Origin: an uncultured Aquimonas sp.
GTDB taxonomy: Bacteria > Pseudomonadota > Gammaproteobacteria > Xanthomonadales > Xanthomonadaceae
NCBI GenBank assembly: GCA_946481615.1
Contig: CAMLOR010000099.1
Coordinates: forward strand, 1-10,770
DNA length: 10,770 nucleotides
Direction of reading: 5' to 3'
Shown: one piece after another, positions 1 through 6,327 of the stretch
How the letters are laid out: each line of letters starts with the position of its first letter
Position numbering within the stretch: position 1 is the first letter of the stretch
Made by a program: the position numbers and the translations under genes
Notes under the pieces: model-generated
Told to the model about the DNA's origin: nothing
The model's database searches: none
What the model saw: only the letters and a program-made list of their open reading frames with translations

Positions 1-17
1 CAGGCCGCCGAAGGCGG

Positions 18-43
18 GCGCCGACAGGAGGTCGGCGCGTTTT
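18..43 (+). terminator. Probable intrinsic terminator of an off-window upstream gene
   Basis: A perfect 8-bp stem (GCGCCGAC at 18-25 with GTCGGCGC at 31-38) closes a 5-nt AGGAG loop and is followed by GTTTT at 39-43. The T-run is short, so termination may be incomplete. It is oriented to end a plus-strand transcript entering from left of the window. The remaining stretch to position 183 shows no coding signal. It holds only a weak GC hairpin (91-97 with 103-109) without a T-run, so no clear terminator is seen for the minus-strand phytase-like gene that ends at 184. Confidence 0.5.
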
Positions 44-183
44 CGCTGAGGCAGGGATGCCGAATCGAAAACCCCGGCCGAGCCCAGCTTCCGCGCGCAA
101 CGCGCGCGGCGCCGTAGCCCTCGCCGGCCACCCCACCCCGGCAAGAGCACTGCCTCGACGCGACTACCTGCTCTCCCGCTGAA

Positions 184-1275
184 TCAATCGCAACTCGAAC
201 GCAGCTTCAAGGCACTCGCGATATCGTCCCAATCGAACGCGCCGACCGCCTGATCGTCGTGCACGGCGTAGAACACGCCGTGCGCGAAGCGCGCGCTGCC
301 CTGCTGTTGCAGCCAGACGCCATCGGTGTTGCCGATCTTCTCGCCCGCGAAGGCGCCGAGGTGTTCGAAGGATTGGCGATCGAACACGTGGAACAGGCTG
401 CGGTCCTCGAACTGGTCGGTCATCAGCCAGTAGCCGGTGCCGTCGCCGCACTCCCACAGCGCGATGCCTTCGGCCTGCGCCTTGAACAATCCCAGGCCGT
501 GGGTCTTGCCGCGGAACTTGCCCTTCAGATCGTATTCCCGCACCGCCGTGCCCAGATCGGTGTCTTCCTCGGCGATCAGCAAACGGTCGTGCACCGGATC
601 GCCCCACAGCGACTCGGGAATGCGGATCGCGCCGGCCTCGGTCACATCGCCGATCGACTGCACCAGGCTCGCCTGCAGCGCATCGCCCGACACCGTCACG
701 CGATAGCGCCGCACGCGGCGATCGAGTTCGGCGAGCGGCGGCAGGATGTCCTCGCCTGCCATGTAAGCATCGCTGACGAACACGTCGTAACCGCCACCGG
801 CCAGGCGCGTCAGCCAGATGCCGTAGGGCTGCACCAGATCGTCCGCCGCGAACAAACCCAGCGATTCGAAGCCCGGCAGGCGCAGCACCTGCACGCGATG
901 GTTGTCGCGTTCGACCACGAAGGCCAGATCGTCCGCGATGAAGATGCCGTTGGCGCGGCGGAATTCGTTGCTTCCCGCGCCGGCGCGCCCATGCGTCGTG
1001 ATCAGCTTTCCGCTGTCGCCGTCGTACACCATCAGGCGCTCGCCTTCCTTGGCCGTGGCCAGCACCCAGTTCTCGCCGCCGCGGCCGTGCCACGAAGCCG
1101 GCGAGTCGATGTTGTCGGCCACCGACGAGGCACTGACGAACGCCTCGGTCACCACCACGTGCGGCACGCCGGCGGCGGCGAGCGTCGGATCTTCGTCGTT
1201 CTCGTCGGGCTCGCGCACGGTGGCGCAGGCGGTGAGCACGAGCGTGAGCAGCGGCAGCATCCAGGGATGGCGCAT
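184..1275 (-). CDS. Beta-propeller phytase-like lipoprotein
   Basis: This 363-residue protein has a lipoprotein signal: a short hydrophobic stretch and lipobox LTAC with the acylated Cys at residue 17, then an acidic linker (DENDED). The rest reads as a beta-propeller. DSPASW (57-62) sits where beta-propeller phytases carry DDPAIW. An NHL-like blade covers about 101-133, AEED is at 235-238, AEGIALW at 268-274 and NTDGVW at 326-331, in the order expected for the phytase family (PF02333-like). Family members release phosphate from phytate with calcium. Several canonical acidic positions look substituted, so activity on phytate is uncertain. The start is the ATG at 1275, preceded by GGAG six bases upstream. 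It is divergent from a TonB-dependent receptor, a recurrent partner of such phytases. Probable location is the periplasmic face of the outer membrane. A non-catalytic NHL/SMP-30-type propeller is the main alternative. Confidence 0.8.
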   Translation of the reverse strand: MRHPWMLPLLTLVLTACATVREPDENDEDPTLAAAGVPHVVVTEAFVSASSVADNIDSPASWHGRGGENWVLATAKEGERLMVYDGDSGKLITTHGRAGAGSNEFRRANGIFIADDLAFVVERDNHRVQVLRLPGFESLGLFAADDLVQPYGIWLTRLAGGGYDVFVSDAYMAGEDILPPLAELDRRVRRYRVTVSGDALQASLVQSIGDVTEAGAIRIPESLWGDPVHDRLLIAEEDTDLGTAVREYDLKGKFRGKTHGLGLFKAQAEGIALWECGDGTGYWLMTDQFEDRSLFHVFDRQSFEHLGAFAGEKIGNTDGVWLQQQGSARFAHGVFYAVHDDQAVGAFDWDDIASALKLRSSCD

Positions 1276-1302
1276 CGAAATCTCCGCAAAGGAAAACGGG
1301 CA

Positions 1303-1308
1303 CTTATA
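1303..1308 (-). promoter_or_regulatory. Possible -10 element of the phytase-like gene
   Basis: Read on the minus strand this is TATAAG, 27 bases before the ATG at 1275, which would give a leader of roughly 20 nt carrying the GGAG ribosome site. No good -35 lies 16-18 bp upstream (ACGAAA at best). That fits a promoter needing an activator bound at the inverted repeat 1319-1336, but the element is weak on its own. Confidence 0.3.
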
Positions 1309-1318
1309 GCGGGCTCAT

Positions 1319-1336
1319 GCGTCAGTTTCGTGACGC
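1319..1336. promoter_or_regulatory. 18-bp inverted repeat, possible operator in the divergent promoter region
   Basis: GCGTCA (1319-1324) and TGACGC (1331-1336) form a perfect 6-bp dyad around a GTTTCG centre. It covers the expected -35/spacer region of the phytase-like gene. A related direct copy, CGTCATTTTC at 1343-1352, matches CGTCAGTTTC at 1320-1329 in 9 of 10 positions and lies 23 bp, about two helical turns, away. The arrangement suggests a dimeric regulator serving both divergent genes. I cannot assign it to a named regulator: it is not a Fur box, and the GTCA units are not 11 bp apart as in a Pho box. Confidence 0.3.
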
Positions 1337-1404
1337 CAGTCTCGTCATTTTCCCGCCACAAAGGGCGCGTCTGATGTCGGGTTTCCAATGCCCCGGAGCC
1401 TCCC

Positions 1405-3705
1405 GTGCCCAACAACAAGAACAAGCTCGGCCTCGCCATCGCGCTGGCCCTCGCCGCCACCGCGGTTTCCGCCGCGCCGGCGCCCTCGCCGGAGCAACTC
1501 GATGCCATCGTCGTGCACGGCAAGATGACCTACCGCGACCGCACCGACGCCATCGCGCCAGTGCTGTCCTACGACCTCGAATACTTCCAGCGCTTCGAGC
1601 CGCTCACCGTCGGCGACATGCTCAAGCGCGTGCCGAGCGTGACCTTCCTCTCCGACGTGCTCGAATACGACGGCGCGCGCCTGCGCGGCCTGGATCCGGG
1701 CTACACCCAGATCCTGATCAACGGCAAGAAGGTGCCCGGCGCCGGCGCCGACCGCTCCTTCTTCGTCGACCGCATCCCGGCCGAACTGGTGGAGCGCATC
1801 GAGATCGTGCGCAACGCCAGCGCCAACCGCTCGGGCGACGCCGTCGCCGGCGCGCTCAACATCGTGCTGCGCGATGCCTACGAGTTCGACGGCCGCTACA
1901 TCCGCGCCGGTGTGCTGAACTTCGCCGACGGCGAGTTCAAGGAAACCTACGGCGGCGTCGCCAGCGGCGACATCGGCGGCGCGCGCGTGCTGGGCGGCCT
2001 GAACGTGCAGGGCCGCTACAACCCGAAGGCCAAGCAGAGCATCCGCTTTGAGGAACCGGGCGGCGATTTCGTCAACCGCGAAGACCAGACCGACGTGCGC
2101 GACGGCACGGACTACTCCGGCAATGTCTCGATCGTCGGCGACGTGGGCACGGGAAAGCTGTCGTTCGACGGCCTCTACGTGATGACCGACCGCACCCAGA
2201 CCGAGAACTCGATCGAATACAACACCCAGAGCGGCACCTCGCGCGACAACCTGCTGTCGGTGAACGAGCAGATCCTCGACATCGAGCAGGACACCCTGAC
2301 GCTCGGCCTCGACTACGAGTTCGATCTGTGGGGCGGCCGCGCCGACATCGACCTGGACTACGCCGGTTTCGGCGAGGACACCGTCGACACAGAAGAAGAG
2401 ACGAGCTACGACGACGAGGAAACCCCGCCCGAGTTCGACGAGATCGAAGGCACGCAGATCCTCACCGACACCGACGACCGCGAAGTTTCGCTGTCGCTCT
2501 CGCACAAGACGCCGACGGGCTTCGGCGAGTTCGAGTTCGGCCTCGACCTGTTCGACAAGCGCCGCGAAGTCGACCAGCGCACCAGCGAAGTGGACAGCGA
2601 CGACGAGGAAGCCGGCCTGCCGCCCTATGGCGACTTCGAAGCTGCGCGCAACCGCATCGACGAGGAGCGCGTCGATCCCTATCTGATGCTGAGCGGCACG
2701 CGCGGCCTGCTGGAGTGGGAAACCGGCCTGCGCTACGAAACCACCGACAGCGACATCGCGGCCGACGACGAACGCTTCGCCAACGACTATTCCATCCTGT
2801 TGCCGTCCGCGCATCTGCGCTGGAACCTGAGCGACGACGATCGCCTGAGCCTGTCGCTCTCGCGCACCGTGCGCCGCCCGAACTTCAACTTCCTGCTGCC
2901 GCTGACGCTGGAGGAGGAATACGGCGACAACGATTTCGCCGGCAATCCGCTGCTCGAACCCGAGCGTGCCTGGGGCGCCGATCTGGGCTTCGAGCGCCGC
3001 CTGGGTGCGCAAGGCATCGTCGGCGTGAATCTGTTCTGGCGCGACGTGCAGGATCTGATCGAGGTCGTCAACACCGGCGAGCCGAGCGCCACGGCGGAAG
3101 ACGATTACGAAGACGAAGTCGAAGAGTTCCTCGACGAGAATCCCGATGCGACGCCGGACACGCCGGGGTATCCGGTGTTCGATCCGTCGAGCTTCGTCTA
3201 CACGGCGGCGAACGTGGGCGACGGCCATGTGTACGGCATCGAATTCGATGCTTCGACGCCGCTGACGGCGTTCGGCATGCCCGACACCGGCGTCTTCGTC
3301 AATTGGTCGTGGCTCGACAGCAGCGTCGACGACGAGTTCGGCGAACGCCGTTTCAACGACCAGGCGCGCTATGTCTACAACGTCGGCTTCATCCAGGACC
3401 TGCCGGAATGGGACGCCGCCTTCGGCGCCAGCTACCGCCGCCAGGGCGCGGCCGAATCGCGCGTGCTGGCCGAGGAGATCCGCACCGAGTACGGCGCCGA
3501 TCTGGAAGTCTTCGTCGAGAAGCGCTTCGGCGAGAACTTCTCGGTGCGCCTGACCGGCTCGAACCTGCTCGACGCGAGCAAGGACGAGTGGTTCCACAAG
3601 TTCGACAACGCCTTCGACCAGGCCGACCGCGACTACGACGAGTTCGAGGCGGAAACCGAAACCGCCGGCCCGGTCTACCAGCTGATCGCGCGCTACAGCT
3701 TCTGA
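1405..3705 (+). CDS. TonB-dependent outer-membrane receptor
   Basis: A 766-residue TonB-dependent transporter. It has a signal peptide (residues 1 to about 24, cleavage near VSAAPA) and a TonB box DAIVVHG at 33-39. A plug domain covers about 50-160 and contains LRGLDPGYTQILINGKKV and VERIEIVRNASA. A 22-strand-type barrel with the GNPLLEPE motif (513-520) follows, and the chain ends in aromatic Phe (RYSF), the usual outer-membrane assembly signal. Length is typical of siderophore-type receptors. The start is GTG at 1405, with GGAG at 1395-1398 six bases upstream; no in-frame ATG is better. Probable loops are strikingly acidic (324-348, 398-402, 565-588, 739-753). The substrate cannot be read from sequence. 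Adjacency to a phytase-like lipoprotein suggests inositol phosphate or a metal-phytate complex, with ferric siderophore as the conventional alternative. It converges with the next gene, leaving 7 bp and no terminator between the stop codons. Confidence 0.93.
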   Translation: MPNNKNKLGLAIALALAATAVSAAPAPSPEQLDAIVVHGKMTYRDRTDAIAPVLSYDLEYFQRFEPLTVGDMLKRVPSVTFLSDVLEYDGARLRGLDPGYTQILINGKKVPGAGADRSFFVDRIPAELVERIEIVRNASANRSGDAVAGALNIVLRDAYEFDGRYIRAGVLNFADGEFKETYGGVASGDIGGARVLGGLNVQGRYNPKAKQSIRFEEPGGDFVNREDQTDVRDGTDYSGNVSIVGDVGTGKLSFDGLYVMTDRTQTENSIEYNTQSGTSRDNLLSVNEQILDIEQDTLTLGLDYEFDLWGGRADIDLDYAGFGEDTVDTEEETSYDDEETPPEFDEIEGTQILTDTDDREVSLSLSHKTPTGFGEFEFGLDLFDKRREVDQRTSEVDSDDEEAGLPPYGDFEAARNRIDEERVDPYLMLSGTRGLLEWETGLRYETTDSDIAADDERFANDYSILLPSAHLRWNLSDDDRLSLSLSRTVRRPNFNFLLPLTLEEEYGDNDFAGNPLLEPERAWGADLGFERRLGAQGIVGVNLFWRDVQDLIEVVNTGEPSATAEDDYEDEVEEFLDENPDATPDTPGYPVFDPSSFVYTAANVGDGHVYGIEFDASTPLTAFGMPDTGVFVNWSWLDSSVDDEFGERRFNDQARYVYNVGFIQDLPEWDAAFGASYRRQGAAESRVLAEEIRTEYGADLEVFVEKRFGENFSVRLTGSNLLDASKDEWFHKFDNAFDQADRDYDEFEAETETAGPVYQLIARYSF

Positions 3706-3712
3706 GCGCGCT

Positions 3713-4870
3713 TCAGGCCCGCGCTCGCGCCAGCGACTCGTAGAGTCGCTCGGTGCGGGTCATCAGGGCGGGCACCGACCAAGCGCCCGCATCGTCGCGC
3801 GCCAGCAGCGACAGCCGCTGGCGCTCCGCGGGCGAGCGCAGCAACTGTTGCACGGCGCCGGCGAATTCCGGCACCGATTCGGGCGCGACCAGCGCGCCGC
3901 GCGCATGGCGCAGCACCGAGGCCGTGCCCATCACGGCGGTGGAGACGATCGGCACGCCGAGCGCCATCGCTTCGATCAACACCAGGCCCTGGGTTTCCGT
4001 GGGCGAGGCGAATACGAACACGTCGGCGGCGCGGTAGCAGTCGAGCAGTTCGGTTTCGCGTTCCAGGTTGCCGAAGAAGCGTACGTTTTCCTGCAGCCCC
4101 AGCGCTTGCGTGCGCTCCTTCAAGCGCGGCGCGTCGGGCCCTTCGCCGGCGATCAGGAACAGCAGGTCGGGAATCTCGCGGCGCACTTCCGCCACCACCT
4201 CGAGCAGGAAGTCGATGTTCTTCTCGCGCGCCAGGCGGCTGACGGTGGCGATCACCGGCCGCCCCGGCGCGATGTGGTGGCGGGCGCGGAAGGCGGCGCC
4301 ATCGCCGCCGGCGAAGGTACGCAGATCGATGCCGGTGGGCAACACGGTGTGCGGCACGGTGACGCCGTAGCCCGTCAGCACCTGCGCCATCTGTTCGCTC
4401 GGCACGATCAGGTGATCCACGGCATTGCAGAGCTTGCGCGACAGCCAGCGCGACGACGCGCGCAGCACGCCGGCCGGCAGGAACGGCAGGTAGTGCGCCA
4501 CGTACTGCTCGAAGTAGGTGTGGTAACTCTCCACCGCCGGCACGCCGTCGCGGCGCGCCAGCCAGACGCCCAGCCGATGCGCCTGGAACGGCGTGTGGAT
4601 GTGCTGCACGTCCCAGCGGCGCTGCGCGAGCGTGCGATAGGCGGCGCGCAGTGCGCGCTCGTGGATGAAGCGATCTTCCGGGTCGAAGAAGATGGTGCGC
4701 GCCGGCACGCGGATCACCTCGAAGGGTTCTTCCGGTGCCGCGCCGTAGTCGGGCGCCACCAGCGTCACCTCGTGGCCATGCTCGTGCAGCCAACGTGCGC
4801 CGGTGCGGATCGAGGTGGACACGCCGTTGACGCGCGGGAAATAGACATCCGAAAGCATCAGGATCTTCAT
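3713..4870 (-). CDS. Glycosyltransferase family 4 (GT-B fold)
   Basis: A 385-residue cytoplasmic or membrane-associated retaining glycosyltransferase. The N-terminal Rossmann half opens with MKILMLSDVYFPRVNGVSTS, whose Gly-rich turn (NGV, 15-17) is typical of lipid-directed GT4 enzymes. HIHTPFQ is at 90-96. The C-terminal nucleotide-sugar half has SRLAREKN (Arg212, Lys217, expected diphosphate contacts) and the EX7E motif E292-TQGLVLI-E300. The closest recognisable families are the mannosyl/glucosyl-diacylglycerol transferases (MgtA/Agt-like); donor and acceptor cannot be decided here. The start at 4870 fits the family N-terminus. An in-frame ATG at 4903 would add 11 residues, and the longer open frame to 5290 runs antisense through the next gene. 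No strong ribosome site precedes either start. It is divergent from the basic-tailed gene at 4970, with a PlcP-type phosphoesterase just beyond, the partner of Agt in glycolipid formation. Confidence 0.9.
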   Translation of the reverse strand: MKILMLSDVYFPRVNGVSTSIRTGARWLHEHGHEVTLVAPDYGAAPEEPFEVIRVPARTIFFDPEDRFIHERALRAAYRTLAQRRWDVQHIHTPFQAHRLGVWLARRDGVPAVESYHTYFEQYVAHYLPFLPAGVLRASSRWLSRKLCNAVDHLIVPSEQMAQVLTGYGVTVPHTVLPTGIDLRTFAGGDGAAFRARHHIAPGRPVIATVSRLAREKNIDFLLEVVAEVRREIPDLLFLIAGEGPDAPRLKERTQALGLQENVRFFGNLERETELLDCYRAADVFVFASPTETQGLVLIEAMALGVPIVSTAVMGTASVLRHARGALVAPESVPEFAGAVQQLLRSPAERQRLSLLARDDAGAWSVPALMTRTERLYESLARARA

Positions 4871-4896
4871 CGCGACAGCATCGCCGCGACAGATTG

Positions 4897-4914
4897 CGGT
4901 CATGCGACGGTCAC
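4897..4914 (+). promoter_or_regulatory. Candidate degenerate Pho box (11-bp direct repeat)
   Basis: CGGTCAT-GCGA-CGGTCAC is two heptamers separated by four bases, giving the 11-bp period of PhoB sites (consensus CTGTCAT-N4-CTGTCAT). The first half matches 6 of 7 positions. The N4 spacer is GC-rich rather than AT-rich, and a good -10 ten bases downstream is lacking (GAAAAT at 4919-4924 is nearer). Orientation points to the plus-strand genes starting at 4970. Confidence 0.35.
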
Positions 4915-4969
4915 GCTTGAAAATTCCCGTGGCGTGTGGGAAACATGGCCGCCCGCACGCGGAGGACAC

Positions 4970-5326
4970 ATGGCCACTGCAAAGAAAGTGCAACAAAAAC
5001 GTCATGAGACGGCGTCGTCGCGAACCCGCACCACGCCCGCTGCAGCGAAGAAGACCACGAAGAAGGCCGCCGGGAAGCCACGCAAGGAAACCGCGGCGGC
5101 CAGCAAGCCGGCGGCGCCGAAGAAGCCCGTGCCGCCGAAGCTCGCGCGCGACACCTTCCGCATGCCCGACAGCGAGTTCGACGGGTTGCGCAAGCTGAAG
5201 GCGCGCGCCAAGTCGCTCGGCGTGCCGGCCAAGAAGAGCGAGATCCTGCGCGCCGGCCTGCGCACGCTGCACCGCATGGACGACGAGCATTTCGCCGTGC
5301 TACTGGCGCAGGTGCAGGCGCCCTAG
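4970..5326 (+). CDS. Small basic-tailed protein with ribbon-helix-helix-like C-terminus
   Basis: A 118-residue protein in two parts. Residues 1 to about 58 are a low-complexity Lys/Ala/Pro/Thr tail (repeated AAKK, KKAAGK, APKKPVPPK) resembling histone H1-type tails, expected to be disordered and to bind DNA nonspecifically. The remainder reads as strand (DTFRMP), helix (SEFDGLRKLKARAKSLG) and helix (KKSEILRAGLRTLHRM), the order of CopG/Arc ribbon-helix-helix domains including the SEILRAGL-type second helix. I recognise no named gene. A DNA-binding regulator or nucleoid-associated protein is inferred. The start at 4970 has an excellent GGAGG four bases upstream. It is divergent from the glycosyltransferase and 85 bp upstream of the phosphoesterase, so it may control one or both. 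Isolated Lys/Ala tails are common in high-GC proteobacteria, so the tail alone proves little. Confidence 0.82.
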   Translation: MATAKKVQQKRHETASSRTRTTPAAAKKTTKKAAGKPRKETAAASKPAAPKKPVPPKLARDTFRMPDSEFDGLRKLKARAKSLGVPAKKSEILRAGLRTLHRMDDEHFAVLLAQVQAP

Positions 5327-5343
5327 CGTCAGCGAACCGTCAT
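5326..5343 (+). promoter_or_regulatory. Second, weaker candidate Pho-like direct repeat
   Basis: GCGTCAG-CGAA-CCGTCAT repeats CGTCA with an 11-bp period directly upstream of the phosphoesterase, starting on the last base of the previous gene's stop codon. The second half matches CTGTCAT at 6 of 7 positions, the first at only 4 of 7. No -10 is visible at the expected distance, so this may be chance or a vestigial site. Confidence 0.22.
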
Positions 5344-5384
5344 GCGCCGGCAATGCCGGCGTGATGTTCGAGGCGGAGACTGGC

Positions 5385-5405
5385 CTCCCGGAACCCTACC
5401 GGGAG
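5385..5405 (+). promoter_or_regulatory. Hairpin sequestering the phosphoesterase ribosome site
   Basis: CTCCCGG (5385-5391) pairs perfectly with CCGGGAG (5399-5405) across a 7-nt loop (AACCCTA). The 3' arm contains GGGAG, the Shine-Dalgarno for the ATG at 5412. A second perfect stem (CGCCGGC 5345-5351 with GCCGGCG 5355-5361) precedes it. The leader may limit initiation unless ribosomes or a factor open it. Confidence 0.35.
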
Positions 5406-5411
5406 CGCGGC

Positions 5412-6269
5412 ATGCGCGAGTTTCGCAGCATCTTCATTTCGGACGTGCACCTGGGCACGCCCGATTGCCAGGCCGAATACCTGCTCGATTTCCTGCGCGG
5501 CACGCGTTCGCGCCATCTGTATCTGGTCGGCGACATCGTCGATCTCGAATCGCTGCACCGGCGCGCCTACTGGCCGAGTTCGCATGCGCGCGTGGTCGGC
5601 GAGATCCTCGCCATCGCCGCGCGCGGCACCGAAGTGATCTACGTGCCCGGCAACCACGACTGCGCGTTGCGCGGCCTGGCCGGCGCGCAATTCTCGGGCC
5701 TGCGCGTGCAGCGCTTCGCCAATCATCTGGCGGCCGATGGCCGCCGCTACCGCGTATCGCACGGCGACGAATTCGATCCACAGCACCATGGACGGCGCTG
5801 GCTGGAATGGATCGGCGAGCACAGCCATCGCGGCCTGCGCTGGTGCAACCGCAGCCTCAACCGTGCGCGCCGCCGCTTCGGCCTGCCCTATCTGCCGCTC
5901 TCGATCGCGGCCAAGTCGCGCATCGCCGCCGCGATGAGCTTCATCCTCGATTTCGAGGCGCGCGCGGTGTCGACGCTCGAGATCGGCGATTTCGACGGCC
6001 AGATCTGCGGCCATATCCACTACGGCAACATCCGCCGCATCGGCGGCGCGCTCTATCTCAACTGCGGCGACTGGGTGGAGCATTGCACCGCGCTCGTCGA
6101 GGACGGCGAGGGCGCGATGCGTCTGCTGCACTGGAGCGAGTGCCGTTCGGAGCTGGCTTCTTCGGCCCCGCGCGAGCCGGTGCGCGCGCTGCCCGGGCCG
6201 ATCGCCTTCGCCTCGCTTTCGCCCGAGCGCGTGGCGCTGGCGCGCGCCAATTCCAGGCTCGTGGCCTGA
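5412..6269 (+). CDS. PlcP/LpxH-type calcineurin-like metallophosphoesterase
   Basis: A 285-residue phosphoesterase of the family usually annotated UDP-2,3-diacylglucosamine diphosphatase (COG2908-like). The dinuclear metal motifs are complete: DVHLG (Asp11, His13), GDIVD (Asp41), GNHD (80-83), SHGDEFD (His117) and GHIH (His201, His203). Features after GNHD agree better with PlcP, the phospholipase C-like enzyme of phosphate-starvation lipid remodelling, than with short LpxH: ADGRRYRVSHGDEFD, then NRARRRFGLPYLPLS, then LNCGDWVEHCTALVED. PlcP removes phospho-headgroups to give diacylglycerol, which an Agt-type glycosyltransferase glycosylates; such a GT4 lies close by on the other strand. An LpxH role in lipid A synthesis remains possible. 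The start at 5412 has GGGAG six bases upstream. In-frame GTG/ATG codons at 5361/5364 lack a ribosome site. No signal peptide, so it acts at the cytoplasmic face of the inner membrane. The next gene starts 58 bp downstream. Confidence 0.88.
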   Translation: MREFRSIFISDVHLGTPDCQAEYLLDFLRGTRSRHLYLVGDIVDLESLHRRAYWPSSHARVVGEILAIAARGTEVIYVPGNHDCALRGLAGAQFSGLRVQRFANHLAADGRRYRVSHGDEFDPQHHGRRWLEWIGEHSHRGLRWCNRSLNRARRRFGLPYLPLSIAAKSRIAAAMSFILDFEARAVSTLEIGDFDGQICGHIHYGNIRRIGGALYLNCGDWVEHCTALVEDGEGAMRLLHWSECRSELASSAPREPVRALPGPIAFASLSPERVALARANSRLVA

Positions 6270-6327
6270 CGCCGCGCTGTAACGCGCGTCCCGCAGAATG
6301 CCGGCGGTTTTTCCAGGGAGAATCGCC

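Noticed and set aside
91..109. GC hairpin as terminator of the phytase-like gene
   Set aside because: A 7-bp stem with no T-run on the minus strand; not distinguishable from GC-rich background.
1276..1404. Pho box or Fur box between phytase-like gene and receptor
   Set aside because: GTCA/TGAC units are present, but none recur at 11 bp in the same orientation, and no AT-rich 19-bp Fur-like dyad is seen.
1345..3597. 750-residue open frame on the minus strand opposite the TonB receptor
   Set aside because: It is antisense to a clear receptor gene. Its Val/Ala/Asp-rich, motif-free translation is typical of shadow frames in high-GC DNA.
4871..5290. N-terminal extension of the glycosyltransferase to a start at 5290
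   Set aside because: The extra 140 residues are low-complexity and antisense to the basic-tailed gene. The family N-terminus begins exactly at 4870.
5361..5411. Upstream starts (5361 GTG, 5364 ATG) for the phosphoesterase
   Set aside because: No Shine-Dalgarno precedes them, and the added 16-17 residues resemble no family N-terminus. ATG 5412 has GGGAG at good spacing.
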